From: SVEL01 sp045123575
Lineage (GTDB): Bacteria; Bacillota; Clostridia; Lachnospirales; Lachnospiraceae
DNA: 57,513 bases
NCBI GenBank assembly: GCA_045123575.1
Contig: JBGVKG010000059.1
Span: 1 to 57,513 of the forward strand
Direction: 5' to 3'
In this document: piece by piece, positions 18,334-27,144 of the stretch
Layout of the letters: each line of letters begins with the position of its first letter
Numbering within the stretch: the first letter of the stretch is position 1
Notes under the pieces: generated by a model
What the model saw: only the letters and a program-made list of their open reading frames with translations
The model's database searches: none
What the model was told of the DNA's origin: nothing
Made by a program: the position numbers and the translations under genes

Positions 18334-18843
18334 TTAATACATAAAAACCTTACCTGGCGCTACAAACTTTATAGCATTTACCATCTCTTCTGTTGGTTCA
18401 AAGATAACTTCGTATACATAACCCTCTTCTTCTGGAATAATAAATGCATACTTTACGCCTTCTGCTGTACCAGATGAATAGTCTGCAATTTTAATCTTTC
18501 TATTACCTTTGCAATCTTTTATCTTGTCACTGTTAATCGGTGCTAAAACTTCTATTTTTCTCATATCAAGTCTTCTGCACTTCTTTCTCTTCTTTCTTCC
18601 ATAGATAGCATCTATCGAAAGTTCTCCGCCAATATATAGATACTCATACTCTATATCTGTGTTCTTAAATATTACTGTATCTATCCAGATAAACAATATA
18701 CCACCTATGATACCGGATAAACCAAGTACCAATGTACCAAGATACATAACTATCACCGTGATAAACACTGCTATAAATCTAAGCAACAGAGCCAAACTTC
18801 CAGTCTTACATTTTACTATTTTCTCATAATATGTATCGTTCAT
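18334..18843 (-). CDS. Small membrane protein, DUF6106-like
   Basis: 169 residues. Two membrane segments at about 18-60 (LLLRFIAVFITVIVMYLGTL and LSGIIGGILFIWIDTVIF) are followed by a soluble basic/acidic domain (YEYLYIGGELSIDAIYGRKKRKKCRR). The arrangement resembles the DUF6106 family common in Lachnospiraceae, but I recall this only by pattern. Function unknown. Ends about 20 bases before the guaB promoter. Confidence 0.6.
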   Translation of the reverse strand: MNDTYYEKIVKCKTGSLALLLRFIAVFITVIVMYLGTLVLGLSGIIGGILFIWIDTVIFKNTDIEYEYLYIGGELSIDAIYGRKKRKKCRRLDMRKIEVLAPINSDKIKDCKGNRKIKIADYSSGTAEGVKYAFIIPEEEGYVYEVIFEPTEEMVNAIKFVAPGKVFMY

Positions 18844-18924
18844 TTTTTATCTCCTTTTGTATTTACGAAATCTACTACGTATTATACTAAAATAAGCATT
18901 TTCCGTCAATATCGTACACAAAAT

Positions 18925-20928
18925 CTACATACCATTGATAGTCTTATCCATCCATTTATATCTTTTATCTATAAAATCTCTTAAATACTGTAGTTGCCCT
19001 TCATATGTAGATATTTTATACACCTTCGAATTCTCATACTGTGTTTTATGACCTAACACACCAGTCCATTTGGTAAAATTTTCTTCTGCTGATAATGATA
19101 CATTGGCACTTGCATCATTTATAGTTGCCATAGCCTCACTATATAAAGACTCTCCCACTTGCTCCCATCGACTTTTTAATTGTGTCTTAAACTTATCATC
19201 AGTCAATAGATAACGCATCCAGTTGTCCCATATATAATTATCATCTTTCGTATTCTCATTTCCAAAGCATATCCATTCATCAAAGCCAAATGAATCTCTC
19301 CAGAAATTTCCAAAGGCGTAATCATAATCCCAATATGTTGCCATATATAGTTTACCGCCCTTTTTCTTCATAATAAAGTCGCTTCGTCTAAATGTTCCGT
19401 CAATATTATATGAAAACTCATTTAAGATAAACCAATCTATCACAGAGTCTATATCTATATATTCCTCATATCCATTAAGTTCTATTATAGCATTATCTGC
19501 TGTTGTAACGTAATCTTTAATAAATTCGAATTGGTCCTTTGTCAGTACATCACTATCTGGATTCTTAATCTCTGCATATAACGTAAGTCTACCATTAAAT
19601 ATGCTGCTGCCAAATGAAGTTTTCTCCCCTTCTCCTCCTAATTCTAGTAAGTAATCAGTATCTACCTCTGCACTATCCTTTTCTCCTTCTATTCTGCCAT
19701 TTTTTACTTCTATCTGTTCCGTTAGGGTATATACCCCCATATACTCTCCATTCACAAACACATCTACCACATAAGAATGTGGAGTAAACAGTACATTGTC
19801 TAATATATTCCCCATATCGGCAGCTAGTTTATTTCTTATCAAGGATTTATCTGCATGATTAGCCTGTAATACCCATTCTTTTGCCTCTGTAAGGCCAAAT
19901 AGTGACTGTTTCTTATCAAACTTAATCTTGTAGGGTTTCTTTTTAAGTTTCCACGAAGAATGACCACGCCCTCTAATATTCATAGATACATCTGTTATAT
20001 CAAGGTATTCCTCATTTCCGTTATAATCTATACTAAATCTTCCCGGAACAGTATTTTCCTTCGACTCTATAGGCTGACTATTTTCTGTCTCTATATAGAT
20101 AACTGGCAGATTATATTCCTTCTCTATAAAATTCAGCTTATATGTTCTAGTTTCACTATTAGCATCTGTTACAATGCAGTAATAATTGTTATTGTCCTGT
20201 GTAATGGTTGCCTTACCTTCTCCACTTAACTCATAAGTAAAGTTTGCCCCAGATGGCTCTATATTATCTATATAACTTGTATATATATCTATATAATTAC
20301 CGTCAACTACCATAGCTGTAGCCCTATCTTTAGATAAATTAATAGTTCCAGATATAAAGTAGTTTGTGCCTGCTCCCCCAATATTTTTATCGACGTCTTC
20401 CCCGTTATATGTATTTACCGTCATATAGCGTTCTATCAGTTCTATAGAAGGTGCACTGTCACCGTTCCAAATCAAATCCACATCTTTTCCTTGATATTCC
20501 ACGTCAGAGCTCCCGATCATTTCTATAGTTATTGGTCTATCTACATATACCACTCCTATTTGATAATCACCTACAATCGTAAGCTTCTTTATATTTTCAT
20601 CCACACATAAGCGTCCTGTCTTTTCATCACTATCTGTTTCATTATCATCATAAATAACAATCTTAGATAACTTATCTAATGTGTCAACATACATTTCTGT
20701 TATATCTATATTATCTTGGTTACCTTCACTATTCTCTATATTATCCGTGGCATTTTCTTTATCATAAGAGTTTTTTTCGTTTGTATTAACATTATTGCTA
20801 TCAAAAAATTTTATATATAACAAAAAAGCCACTATCAACACTACAAATATACATATAGATGTTGATATGACTAGTTTCTTCTTTCTTCTTTTTAAGTTTG
20901 TTTCAAATTTATCCATATTATTATCCAT
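18925..20928 (-). CDS. CotH-like kinase family surface protein
   Basis: 667 residues. A basic N-terminus and one membrane segment (about 18-39) put the rest outside the cell. Residues 60-290 are a low-complexity then cadherin-like (Cadherin_5 type) region; residues 290-660 are the CotH domain, with NIRGRGHSSWKLKKKPYKIKF (signature, split), NHADKSLIRNKLA, YVVDVFVNGEYMGVYTLTEQ and the metal-binding DYDYAFGN. CotH proteins phosphorylate serine in spore-coat proteins; related domains occur in gut bacterial surface and cellulosome proteins. The substrate here is unknown. No strong ribosome binding site; ATG at 20916 is an alternative. It lies downstream of groEL but is separated from it by hairpins. 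Confidence 0.85.
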   Translation of the reverse strand: MDNNMDKFETNLKRRKKKLVISTSICIFVVLIVAFLLYIKFFDSNNVNTNEKNSYDKENATDNIENSEGNQDNIDITEMYVDTLDKLSKIVIYDDNETDSDEKTGRLCVDENIKKLTIVGDYQIGVVYVDRPITIEMIGSSDVEYQGKDVDLIWNGDSAPSIELIERYMTVNTYNGEDVDKNIGGAGTNYFISGTINLSKDRATAMVVDGNYIDIYTSYIDNIEPSGANFTYELSGEGKATITQDNNNYYCIVTDANSETRTYKLNFIEKEYNLPVIYIETENSQPIESKENTVPGRFSIDYNGNEEYLDITDVSMNIRGRGHSSWKLKKKPYKIKFDKKQSLFGLTEAKEWVLQANHADKSLIRNKLAADMGNILDNVLFTPHSYVVDVFVNGEYMGVYTLTEQIEVKNGRIEGEKDSAEVDTDYLLELGGEGEKTSFGSSIFNGRLTLYAEIKNPDSDVLTKDQFEFIKDYVTTADNAIIELNGYEEYIDIDSVIDWFILNEFSYNIDGTFRRSDFIMKKKGGKLYMATYWDYDYAFGNFWRDSFGFDEWICFGNENTKDDNYIWDNWMRYLLTDDKFKTQLKSRWEQVGESLYSEAMATINDASANVSLSAEENFTKWTGVLGHKTQYENSKVYKISTYEGQLQYLRDFIDKRYKWMDKTINGM

Positions 20929-20945
20929 ATACGTGTATATATTTT

Positions 20946-20974
20946 CGCCCCAATTTGTATTTCAAATTGGGGCG
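20946..20974 (-). other. Perfect 12-bp stem-loop upstream of the CotH gene
   Basis: CGCCCCAATTTG and CAAATTGGGGCG around five bases. On the minus strand it is followed by AAAATATATA, not a T tract, and lies 17 bases before the CotH start, so it may mask that start or punctuate groEL read-through. Confidence 0.75.
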
Positions 20975-20978
20975 TTCT

Positions 20979-21130
20979 ATACTTTTTCTTCGAAAACTTT
21001 GGCCTGGCTCTTATACGTTTTCTATATATCTACATTCTACCGCAGAATTTCTTTCAGAAATTCTGGCCTGGCTCTTATACTCTTTCGCCCTCGCAGGCTT
21101 TTTAGCAGAATTTCTTTCAGAAATTCTGGC
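20979..21130 (-). repeat. Hairpin repeat array after groEL
   Basis: Two identical hairpins (CAGAATTTCT/AGAAATTCTG, GAA loop; 21043-21065 and 21106-21128) are 63 bases apart and separated by GCCAGGC and ATATAT blocks. A decayed third one lies at 20981-21000. The first starts two bases after the groEL stop. Same family as after thrS, cobW and iorA. Confidence 0.8.
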
Positions 21131-22750
21131 CTACATCATGCCCATGCCGCCACCTGCTGGCATCTGTGGCACATCTTCCTTTATCTGGGCTACAACTGAC
21201 TCTGTTGTAAGAAGTGTTGATGCAACGCTTGTAGCATTCTGTAATGCGCTTCTTGTAACCTTAACTGGGTCAAGGATACCTGCCTCAACCATAGATACAT
21301 ACTCTTCCTTATAAGCATCGAAACCGATACCTGCCTCTGACTCTCTTACCTTATTAACGATAACCGAGCCTTCAAGTCCTGCGTTTGCAGCTATAGCAAA
21401 TAATGGAGCTTCAAGTGCCTTAAGAATAACATTGGCACCAGTCTTCTCATCGCCCTCTAAATTAGCCACAAGCTTAGCTACCTCCTTAGAAGCATGGATA
21501 TAAGCAGAACCACCACCTGCGATAATTCCTTCCTCAACGGCAGCTCTTGTTGCATTAAGAGCATCCTCCATACGAAGCTTATTCTCCTTCATCTCTGTCT
21601 CTGTAGCAGCTCCTACACGGATAACAGCCACACCACCTGCAAGCTTAGCAAGTCTTTCCTGAAGTTTCTCTCTATCAAACTCTGATGTAGTTGTCTCTAT
21701 CTGATTCTTTATCTGAGCTATTCTAGCACTGATTTCATTCTTGTCGCCACAACCATCAACGATAACTGTTGTCTCCTTCTGTATCTTTACTGACTTAGCA
21801 CGACCAAGCATCTCCATTGAAGCATCCTTAAGCTCTAAGCCAAGCTCCTCTGAGATAACAGTACCACCTGTAAGAATAGCGATATCCTTAAGCATTTCTT
21901 TTCTTCTGTCACCATAACCTGGTGCCTTAACACCTACTACTGTAAATGTACCACGAAGCTTATTAACTATAAGCGTTGTAAGAGCCTCGCCCTCGATATC
22001 CTCAGCGATAATAAGAAGTTTTGCACCTGACTGTACAATCTGCTCAAGTACAGGTAATATCTCCTGAATATTAGAAATCTTCTTATCTGTAATAAGGATG
22101 TATGGATCATCAAGAACTGCCTCCATCTTATCCATATCTGTTGCCATATATGCTGAGATATATCCTCTATCAAACTGCATACCTTCTACAAGATCAAGCT
22201 CTGTAAGCATTGTCTTTGACTCTTCAATAGTGATTACACCATCGTTAGAAACCTTCTCCATAGCATCTGCTACCATATTTCCAACTTCCTCATCGCCTGC
22301 TGAAATAGCTGCAACCTTAGCTATCTGATCCTTGCTTGTAATCTTTGAAGACATCTTCTTAATTGACTCAACTGCCACATCTGTAGCCTTCTTCATACCC
22401 TTTCTAAGAACGATTGGGTTAGCACCTGCTGCAAGGTTCTTCATACCTTCATTAATCATAGCCTGCGCAAGAACTGTAGCTGTTGTTGTACCATCACCTG
22501 CTACATCATTTGTCTTTGTAGCTACTTCCTTTACAAGCTGAGCACCCATATTTTCAAATGCATCCTCAAGCTCTATCTCCTTAGCAATAGATACACCATC
22601 ATTTGTAATGAGTGGAGTTCCAAAAGACTTATCTAAAACTACATTTCTTCCCTTAGGTCCAAGTGTCACCTTAACTGTGTTAGCTAACTTATTTACGCCT
22701 TCTTCCAAAGCCTTTCTAGCTTCTGCGCCATACTTAATTTCCTTTGCCAT
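21131..22750 (-). CDS. groEL: Chaperonin GroEL (60 kDa)
   Basis: 539 residues; forms the double-ring folding chamber with GroES and ATP. ATP-site motif GDGTTTATVLAQAM, the typical start MAKEIKYGAEARKALEEGVN and the Gly-Met tail (PAGGGMGMM) are present. Second gene of a groES-groEL operon, 43 bases after groES, under the CIRCE box at 23120-23146. RBS AAAGGG. Normal length. Confidence 0.99.
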   Translation of the reverse strand: MAKEIKYGAEARKALEEGVNKLANTVKVTLGPKGRNVVLDKSFGTPLITNDGVSIAKEIELEDAFENMGAQLVKEVATKTNDVAGDGTTTATVLAQAMINEGMKNLAAGANPIVLRKGMKKATDVAVESIKKMSSKITSKDQIAKVAAISAGDEEVGNMVADAMEKVSNDGVITIEESKTMLTELDLVEGMQFDRGYISAYMATDMDKMEAVLDDPYILITDKKISNIQEILPVLEQIVQSGAKLLIIAEDIEGEALTTLIVNKLRGTFTVVGVKAPGYGDRRKEMLKDIAILTGGTVISEELGLELKDASMEMLGRAKSVKIQKETTVIVDGCGDKNEISARIAQIKNQIETTTSEFDREKLQERLAKLAGGVAVIRVGAATETEMKENKLRMEDALNATRAAVEEGIIAGGGSAYIHASKEVAKLVANLEGDEKTGANVILKALEAPLFAIAANAGLEGSVIVNKVRESEAGIGFDAYKEEYVSMVEAGILDPVKVTRSALQNATSVASTLLTTESVVAQIKEDVPQMPAGGGMGMM

Positions 22751-22793
22751 ATCTATATATCCCTTTCTTCTTTCTACCTATTGATGGACTAAA

Positions 22794-23060
22794 TTAATCC
22801 TGTAATAATCCTAATATATCTTCTTCGTTGATAATTATATATTCAACCTCATCAACCTTAACTGCATTACCTGCATACTTTGAATATACTACTGTATCTC
22901 CTACCTTAAGTTCTCCCTTAACTTCTGGACCTACAGCTATAACCTCTGCCTGCTGTGGCTTTTCCTTTGTCTGACCTGTTAATACGATACCTGACTTTGT
23001 TGTTTCCTCTGCTACCGCTTGCTTAATAACAAGTCTGCTACCTAATGGTACTAATTTCAT
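22794..23060 (-). CDS. groES: Co-chaperonin GroES (10 kDa)
   Basis: 88 residues, slightly short for the family (about 94). Begins MKLVPLGSRLVIKQ, has the mobile loop ETTKSGIVLTGQTKEKPQ and ends with YIIINEEDILGLLQD. Caps the GroEL ring. First gene of the operon; AGGAGG lies ahead of the ATG. Confidence 0.98.
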   Translation of the reverse strand: MKLVPLGSRLVIKQAVAEETTKSGIVLTGQTKEKPQQAEVIAVGPEVKGELKVGDTVVYSKYAGNAVKVDEVEYIIINEEDILGLLQD

Positions 23061-23119
23061 AATTATTCCTCCTATATTCTTTAATTTTCATCGTATTCCT
23101 AAATGATATTTTTCTTTTG

Positions 23120-23186
23120 TTAGCACTCTCTTCTTTAGAGTGCTATACATGTATTGTATTTTATACTTACACCATATATATATCAA
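23120..23186 (-). promoter_or_regulatory. groES promoter and CIRCE operator
   Basis: CIRCE: TTAGCACTC (23120-23128), nine bases, GAGTGCTAT (23138-23146), one base off the perfect inverted repeat; binding site of HrcA. On the minus strand a promoter TTGATA (23181-23186), 17-bp spacer, TAAAAT (23158-23163) precedes it, so HrcA would sit over the transcription start. Confidence 0.95.
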
Positions 23187-23246
23187 TGGTACCAAAGTAC
23201 CATATCAAGCGTCAAAATAGTGATTTTTCTGTGTTTTGTACACATC

Positions 23247-24125
23247 CTACTTTGTTAGCTTTTCCAATCTAGCATAATGAAATAAGTACTGTTGCGCATA
23301 TCCACCATACTGACCAAATCTTTCACTGGCAAAAGCCATTATCTTATCTATACTTGTTTCTTCTCCAAAATATACATATTCCATTATACGTTTTATCCAT
23401 ACATCTACCGGAAACGAATTTGTATATCCAAGTCCAAATAACAATATACAGTTAGCTACCTTTTCACCTATCCCCTTGACCTTCAACAGTTCTTGTTTTG
23501 CCATATCATAGGTCTTCTCTTCAAATGCCTCCATACGCATACCATCCTTCATATGCATCGTTGCAGACATAAGATATGGTGCTCTAAAACCTGTCTTTAG
23601 TTGTCTATAATCATCCTCTGTCACATTTATTAATTGTTCTATAGTTGGAAATGCATAATATTTCTTCCCGTCAATTTCTCCAGCTATTGTACCAAATTGT
23701 TCCGATATATTTGCGACTATCTGCTTGATGTGAGGTATCTGCTTATTTTGAGATATGATAAATGACATAACCATCTCATGAAACTCCTGCTTAAGAATAC
23801 GGATGCCACCAGTCTTGTCTATAACCATTTGCAAGCTCTCATCCTTATCCAAAAGCCATCTTTTTATAGCCCCATAATCTGTATCCATGTCAAAATAATG
23901 CTTCCATATTTGATTATATTCCTTAAGACTAGTATGATGAAGTACAACTTTTTCTTCATCTTGCGTAACACGCAATGCTTTGCCATAGGCTACAGTTACA
24001 TAATCTTTGTCTCCCAACTTTTCAAAATGAAAACATTGACCACACTCAAATATCTGCTCCACATCAAAGTCACTTACATCATATAAAATAACATTGTCAT
24101 TTGCCTCTTCCAATCTCATGTACAT
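23247..24125 (-). CDS. 8-oxoguanine DNA glycosylase (OGG1-type)
   Basis: 292 residues. N-terminal OGG domain (with CGQCFHFEKLG near 28-38) followed by HhH-GPD (FIISQNKQIPHI near 122; helix-hairpin-helix KVKGIGEKVANCI). Catalytic Lys222 in GEKVAN and Asp241 in FPVDVW correspond to human OGG1 K249 and D268, so a bifunctional glycosylase/AP lyase that removes oxidised guanine is expected. AGAGG precedes the first ATG; the ATG two codons later is equally possible. Sixteen bases separate it from the HAD gene downstream (24142) in the opposite order of transcription: the HAD gene is upstream. Confidence 0.88.
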   Translation of the reverse strand: MYMRLEEANDNVILYDVSDFDVEQIFECGQCFHFEKLGDKDYVTVAYGKALRVTQDEEKVVLHHTSLKEYNQIWKHYFDMDTDYGAIKRWLLDKDESLQMVIDKTGGIRILKQEFHEMVMSFIISQNKQIPHIKQIVANISEQFGTIAGEIDGKKYYAFPTIEQLINVTEDDYRQLKTGFRAPYLMSATMHMKDGMRMEAFEEKTYDMAKQELLKVKGIGEKVANCILLFGLGYTNSFPVDVWIKRIMEYVYFGEETSIDKIMAFASERFGQYGGYAQQYLFHYARLEKLTK

Positions 24126-24141
24126 CTAACCTCTTACATTT

Positions 24142-24984
24142 CTATAATACACCTTTAACTAAACCAAAGTATTCTAACGCTTTAGCAACGCCATCACATT
24201 CGATACGTTCTGTCACATAGTCAGCAGACTCTAATATCTGTTGGCAAGAATTGCCCATAGCTATACCATGTTTAACATAAGTAATCATCTCATAATCATT
24301 CATACTATCGCCCAATGCATATGTGTTTTCATAGTTCAATCCTAATTCTTCTAGTACCCTCTTGATTCCCTCAGCCTTGGAGCTTCCATTAGGTATAAGC
24401 TCAAGCAAGAAATTATTGTGATTAACTACAGTATACTCTTTCTCAAAATGACTAATTGCACCATCTAAGTCGCTATCCTTTGCAAACACAGAGCTGACCT
24501 TAGCAACACACATATCTTCTTCGCATTCAGGTATTTCCTTCATAATATCCCCAATATGCTGTATAAAAAGTCCATACACTGCACCATATGTTTCATTCCA
24601 TTTGTCCTTTTTCTCATAATATATATGATCGTGGCCTTCTGGTATAGGTATAAAACCAAATTGTCTTAATTCTCTTACTGCCTTTGCCCCCACACTAGGG
24701 TCTAAATCCTGTCTAAACAAAACCTTACCGTCATATTCAGCGTATGTTCCTGCTCCAGCAATTATTCCATCAAAACCTAAATCTTTTATAAACGGGAATA
24801 TCATAGACTTTGAACGACCTGTACATATAAATGCCAAATCCCCATTGGCTCTTAATTGTTTTAAAGCTCTAACTGTACTATCAGGTACACCTAGTTTAGC
24901 ATCGTACAACGTATCATCTATATCAAAGAATACTACATTTTTCTCTTTCATGGTTTTTATGCATATTTTATTATTATCACTCAT
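24142..24984 (-). CDS. HAD-IIB (Cof-type) phosphatase
   Basis: 280 residues. HAD motif I FFDIDDTLYD (nucleophile Asp21, acid Asp23), motif II CTGRS, C2-type cap, and motif IV ALGDSMNDYEMI. These cytoplasmic enzymes dephosphorylate sugar phosphates or nucleotides such as FMN; substrate not predictable. First start has AGGGAG about 12 bases upstream; an internal ATG at 24951 gives a conventional N-terminus but has no Shine-Dalgarno sequence. Probably cotranscribed with the glycosylase, 16 bases away. Confidence 0.9.
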   Translation of the reverse strand: MSDNNKICIKTMKEKNVVFFDIDDTLYDAKLGVPDSTVRALKQLRANGDLAFICTGRSKSMIFPFIKDLGFDGIIAGAGTYAEYDGKVLFRQDLDPSVGAKAVRELRQFGFIPIPEGHDHIYYEKKDKWNETYGAVYGLFIQHIGDIMKEIPECEEDMCVAKVSSVFAKDSDLDGAISHFEKEYTVVNHNNFLLELIPNGSSKAEGIKRVLEELGLNYENTYALGDSMNDYEMITYVKHGIAMGNSCQQILESADYVTERIECDGVAKALEYFGLVKGVL

Positions 24985-25184
24985 ATAATATCATTGCTCC
25001 CTACTAGCTTTTTTGTAACCGCCAATATATTAACATAAAATGTTCACATTTTGTACTAATTTTCTACTTTATTTTTTTACAAAATAGCTATATAATATTA
25101 TTTATCATAAAAAAATCGTAATTGAGTATAATTATGATTAGACCTATTATTTTTGTCATTAGGGACAACAGAACGGAGGTTTAT

Positions 25185-25403
25185 ATGTCAAACTTTAAAA
25201 AATTTCTTGGATTTACCGTAATCACTGCGGCTGCAGCTGCTGGTGGTATTTTCCTTTATAAGAAGTTACAGGAGAACAAGCTATTCAACGAGCAGGATGA
25301 AGATGATGATTTTGACGATTTCGAGGATGACTTCGATGATGATTTCGATGACTTCGAAACAGACAACAGAAGTTATACAGCCATCATATCAGACCCAGAT
25401 TAG
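25185..25403 (+). CDS. Small membrane-anchored acidic protein, C-terminus frameshifted
   Basis: 72 residues. A short basic start and one membrane segment (FLGFTVITAAAAAGGIFLYKK) are followed by an extremely acidic tail (DEDDDFDDFEDDFDDDFDDFE). GGAGG precedes the ATG at 25185; longer in-frame starts lack one. The reading frame ends at TAG 25401, but in the -1 frame coding continues as LDETSDTEIEE and stops at 25433-25435, one base before the terminator hairpin. A missing T in GAT(T)TAGAC would explain this. I therefore read the gene as recently frameshifted at its end. Function unknown. Confidence 0.75.
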   Translation: MSNFKKFLGFTVITAAAAAGGIFLYKKLQENKLFNEQDEDDDFDDFEDDFDDDFDDFETDNRSYTAIISDPD

Positions 25404-25435
25404 ACGAAACTTCAGATACTGAAATTGAAGAGTAA

Positions 25436-25470
25436 CAAAAAAGAAGGTTGGATATCAACCTTCTTTTTTT
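25436..25470. terminator. Bidirectional terminator
   Basis: AAGAAGGTTG and CAACCTTCTT around GATAT, with T runs on the plus side and A runs on the other, between two convergent genes. Confidence 0.9.
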
Positions 25471-25471
25471 G

Positions 25472-26182
25472 TTATTCCTCAATATGAATACTATTAACCT
25501 TTTCAATCATACGCGGAAGAGCATCCTTGCTATTCTTCCATGGCTCATCCTTATATCTATAATCAAATTTATCGATAAACCAATCAAGGTCCTCTTTCAC
25601 ACGTTTCATATTCTTAATAAATAAGTCGCTTGTACATTCCATAAACTCTTCGAGATGTTTACCTGACAAATGACTTGGTGCTGATTCTACTAGCAAACCA
25701 AAATGCTCCATACAAAAACCTTTACTGCTTTTGTACTTTTCTTTAAAACTCTCATCATTTTTCCAAAGATACATTATAGTGATTATATATCTGTCAAAAA
25801 ATTCTTTTATTCTATTACAAACAAAGCAAGAGTTTTTCATATTTTTAACATAGTTTATAAGTGTCGAATTGTCTGGCTTCTTCATAAAACCAGCCTTTGA
25901 TACCGGCTTCATTTTCTCTACTGCATTAATAATCTCATATGTGTGAGTCTGGTACATTAACGCTGTTCCTAATCTATTGCCACGTTCATACATCATCCTT
26001 ATATGCTCTCTACAAAAGCCTGCCTTATCTGTCATAGCTCTTATATCTTCTTCCATATAGGATGGTCCCAGAGTAAACTCTAATGCATCATTTTCAAGGC
26101 TTCTATACATCTCGCATACAGGGCACTCACAATCCTTGTCCAACGCATCATTTACAGGTATGGTATATAACTTCTCAGCCAT
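25472..26182 (-). CDS. Cys-rich DUF6062-like protein
   Basis: 236 residues, soluble. Two copies of a CxxC...CxEH pattern (CPVC near 20 with CREH near 57; CFVC near 120 with CMEH near 157) suggest two zinc sites in a duplicated fold. Resembles DUF6062 by pattern; no catalytic motif seen. It follows the DUF2225 gene by 11 bases on the same strand, so the two zinc-ribbon proteins are probably coexpressed. Function unknown. Confidence 0.65.
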   Translation of the reverse strand: MAEKLYTIPVNDALDKDCECPVCEMYRSLENDALEFTLGPSYMEEDIRAMTDKAGFCREHIRMMYERGNRLGTALMYQTHTYEIINAVEKMKPVSKAGFMKKPDNSTLINYVKNMKNSCFVCNRIKEFFDRYIITIMYLWKNDESFKEKYKSSKGFCMEHFGLLVESAPSHLSGKHLEEFMECTSDLFIKNMKRVKEDLDWFIDKFDYRYKDEPWKNSKDALPRMIEKVNSIHIEE

Positions 26183-26193
26183 AGCTCTCCTTT

Positions 26194-27039
26194 CTACAAC
26201 TTATCTTGCAAAAGTTTTCTCATATCTCTAGCCTTATCCTTAAGTCTAGCAGATGCTGACTGTGATACGATAAGATCTGATAATAATCTCATAGAAGATG
26301 CATAATCCTCACACTGTCTAGCCAAATCTGCCACTAAGTATATAAGTGTCCACTGGTCCATACCACATATAGGTGGCATTTCCTTAGCTAATGCTGCTGT
26401 AAAGCCTTCATATGCTTTTTTAATATACTCTGTTTCTTTAGCCTTAAGCTCCTTTGCTAATGTATCTTTATCCTTTGTGTCTTCTGGAATATTCTCAGCC
26501 TGACCTCTTAAAAGCCAAGCTATCTTAAGACATGTATATGCCTTCTCACTAGCTTTGCTCTTCTTAATCACTGCATTGGCCAATGCTAACTGATGTCTAG
26601 TGATTGCTTCTTCATATGAATAAATCTCACACTTTGTATCTACGCCCTTGAAGTAAGGTGTAATGTTAGTCTTTATAAACATAGCCTGTGCCGATGTTAT
26701 ACTGTTGAAAAATCTGCTCAGTGATGCATATCCACACTTGTTACACACGATACAATCATACTTAAGTGAATCTATACCCTGATACTTTGGACGTAAATCT
26801 GTATCAGCACCAAGCATCTTAGCCTTACCAGTTCTGACAGCCTTCGCCTTAAAATCAGAATCACATACAGGACATCTATAGCCCTTCTCAAATAAAAAGT
26901 CCTTCTCTTGAACAACTGCAGGCTTTTCTTCTTCCTTTTTAGCTATAGCTTCTTTTTTCTCTTCTTTTTCATATAAATCCATGCCCGAGAGCATCCCCAA
27001 TCCTACTTTACTAAGATCAGAAAAAATACTATCTCCCAT
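26194..27039 (-). CDS. DUF2225 family protein
   Basis: 281 residues. N-terminal zinc ribbon (GYRCPVCDSDFKAKAVRTGK with CIVCNKCGYASLSRFF) followed by a helical, TPR-like C-terminal region, as in DUF2225 (PF09986). Role unknown in this family. AAGGAG is well placed before the start. First gene of a pair with the Cys-rich protein. Confidence 0.85.
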   Translation of the reverse strand: MGDSIFSDLSKVGLGMLSGMDLYEKEEKKEAIAKKEEEKPAVVQEKDFLFEKGYRCPVCDSDFKAKAVRTGKAKMLGADTDLRPKYQGIDSLKYDCIVCNKCGYASLSRFFNSITSAQAMFIKTNITPYFKGVDTKCEIYSYEEAITRHQLALANAVIKKSKASEKAYTCLKIAWLLRGQAENIPEDTKDKDTLAKELKAKETEYIKKAYEGFTAALAKEMPPICGMDQWTLIYLVADLARQCEDYASSMRLLSDLIVSQSASARLKDKARDMRKLLQDKL

Positions 27040-27144
27040 ATCTATTCTCCTTCTATCTTTCCAAGTCCCACTATTGCAAAACCTAGTCCGACTCTGTTTT
27101 ATATTTACTCTAAGTCTTCAGCTTCAATTCTAAGCTCGACGTGA

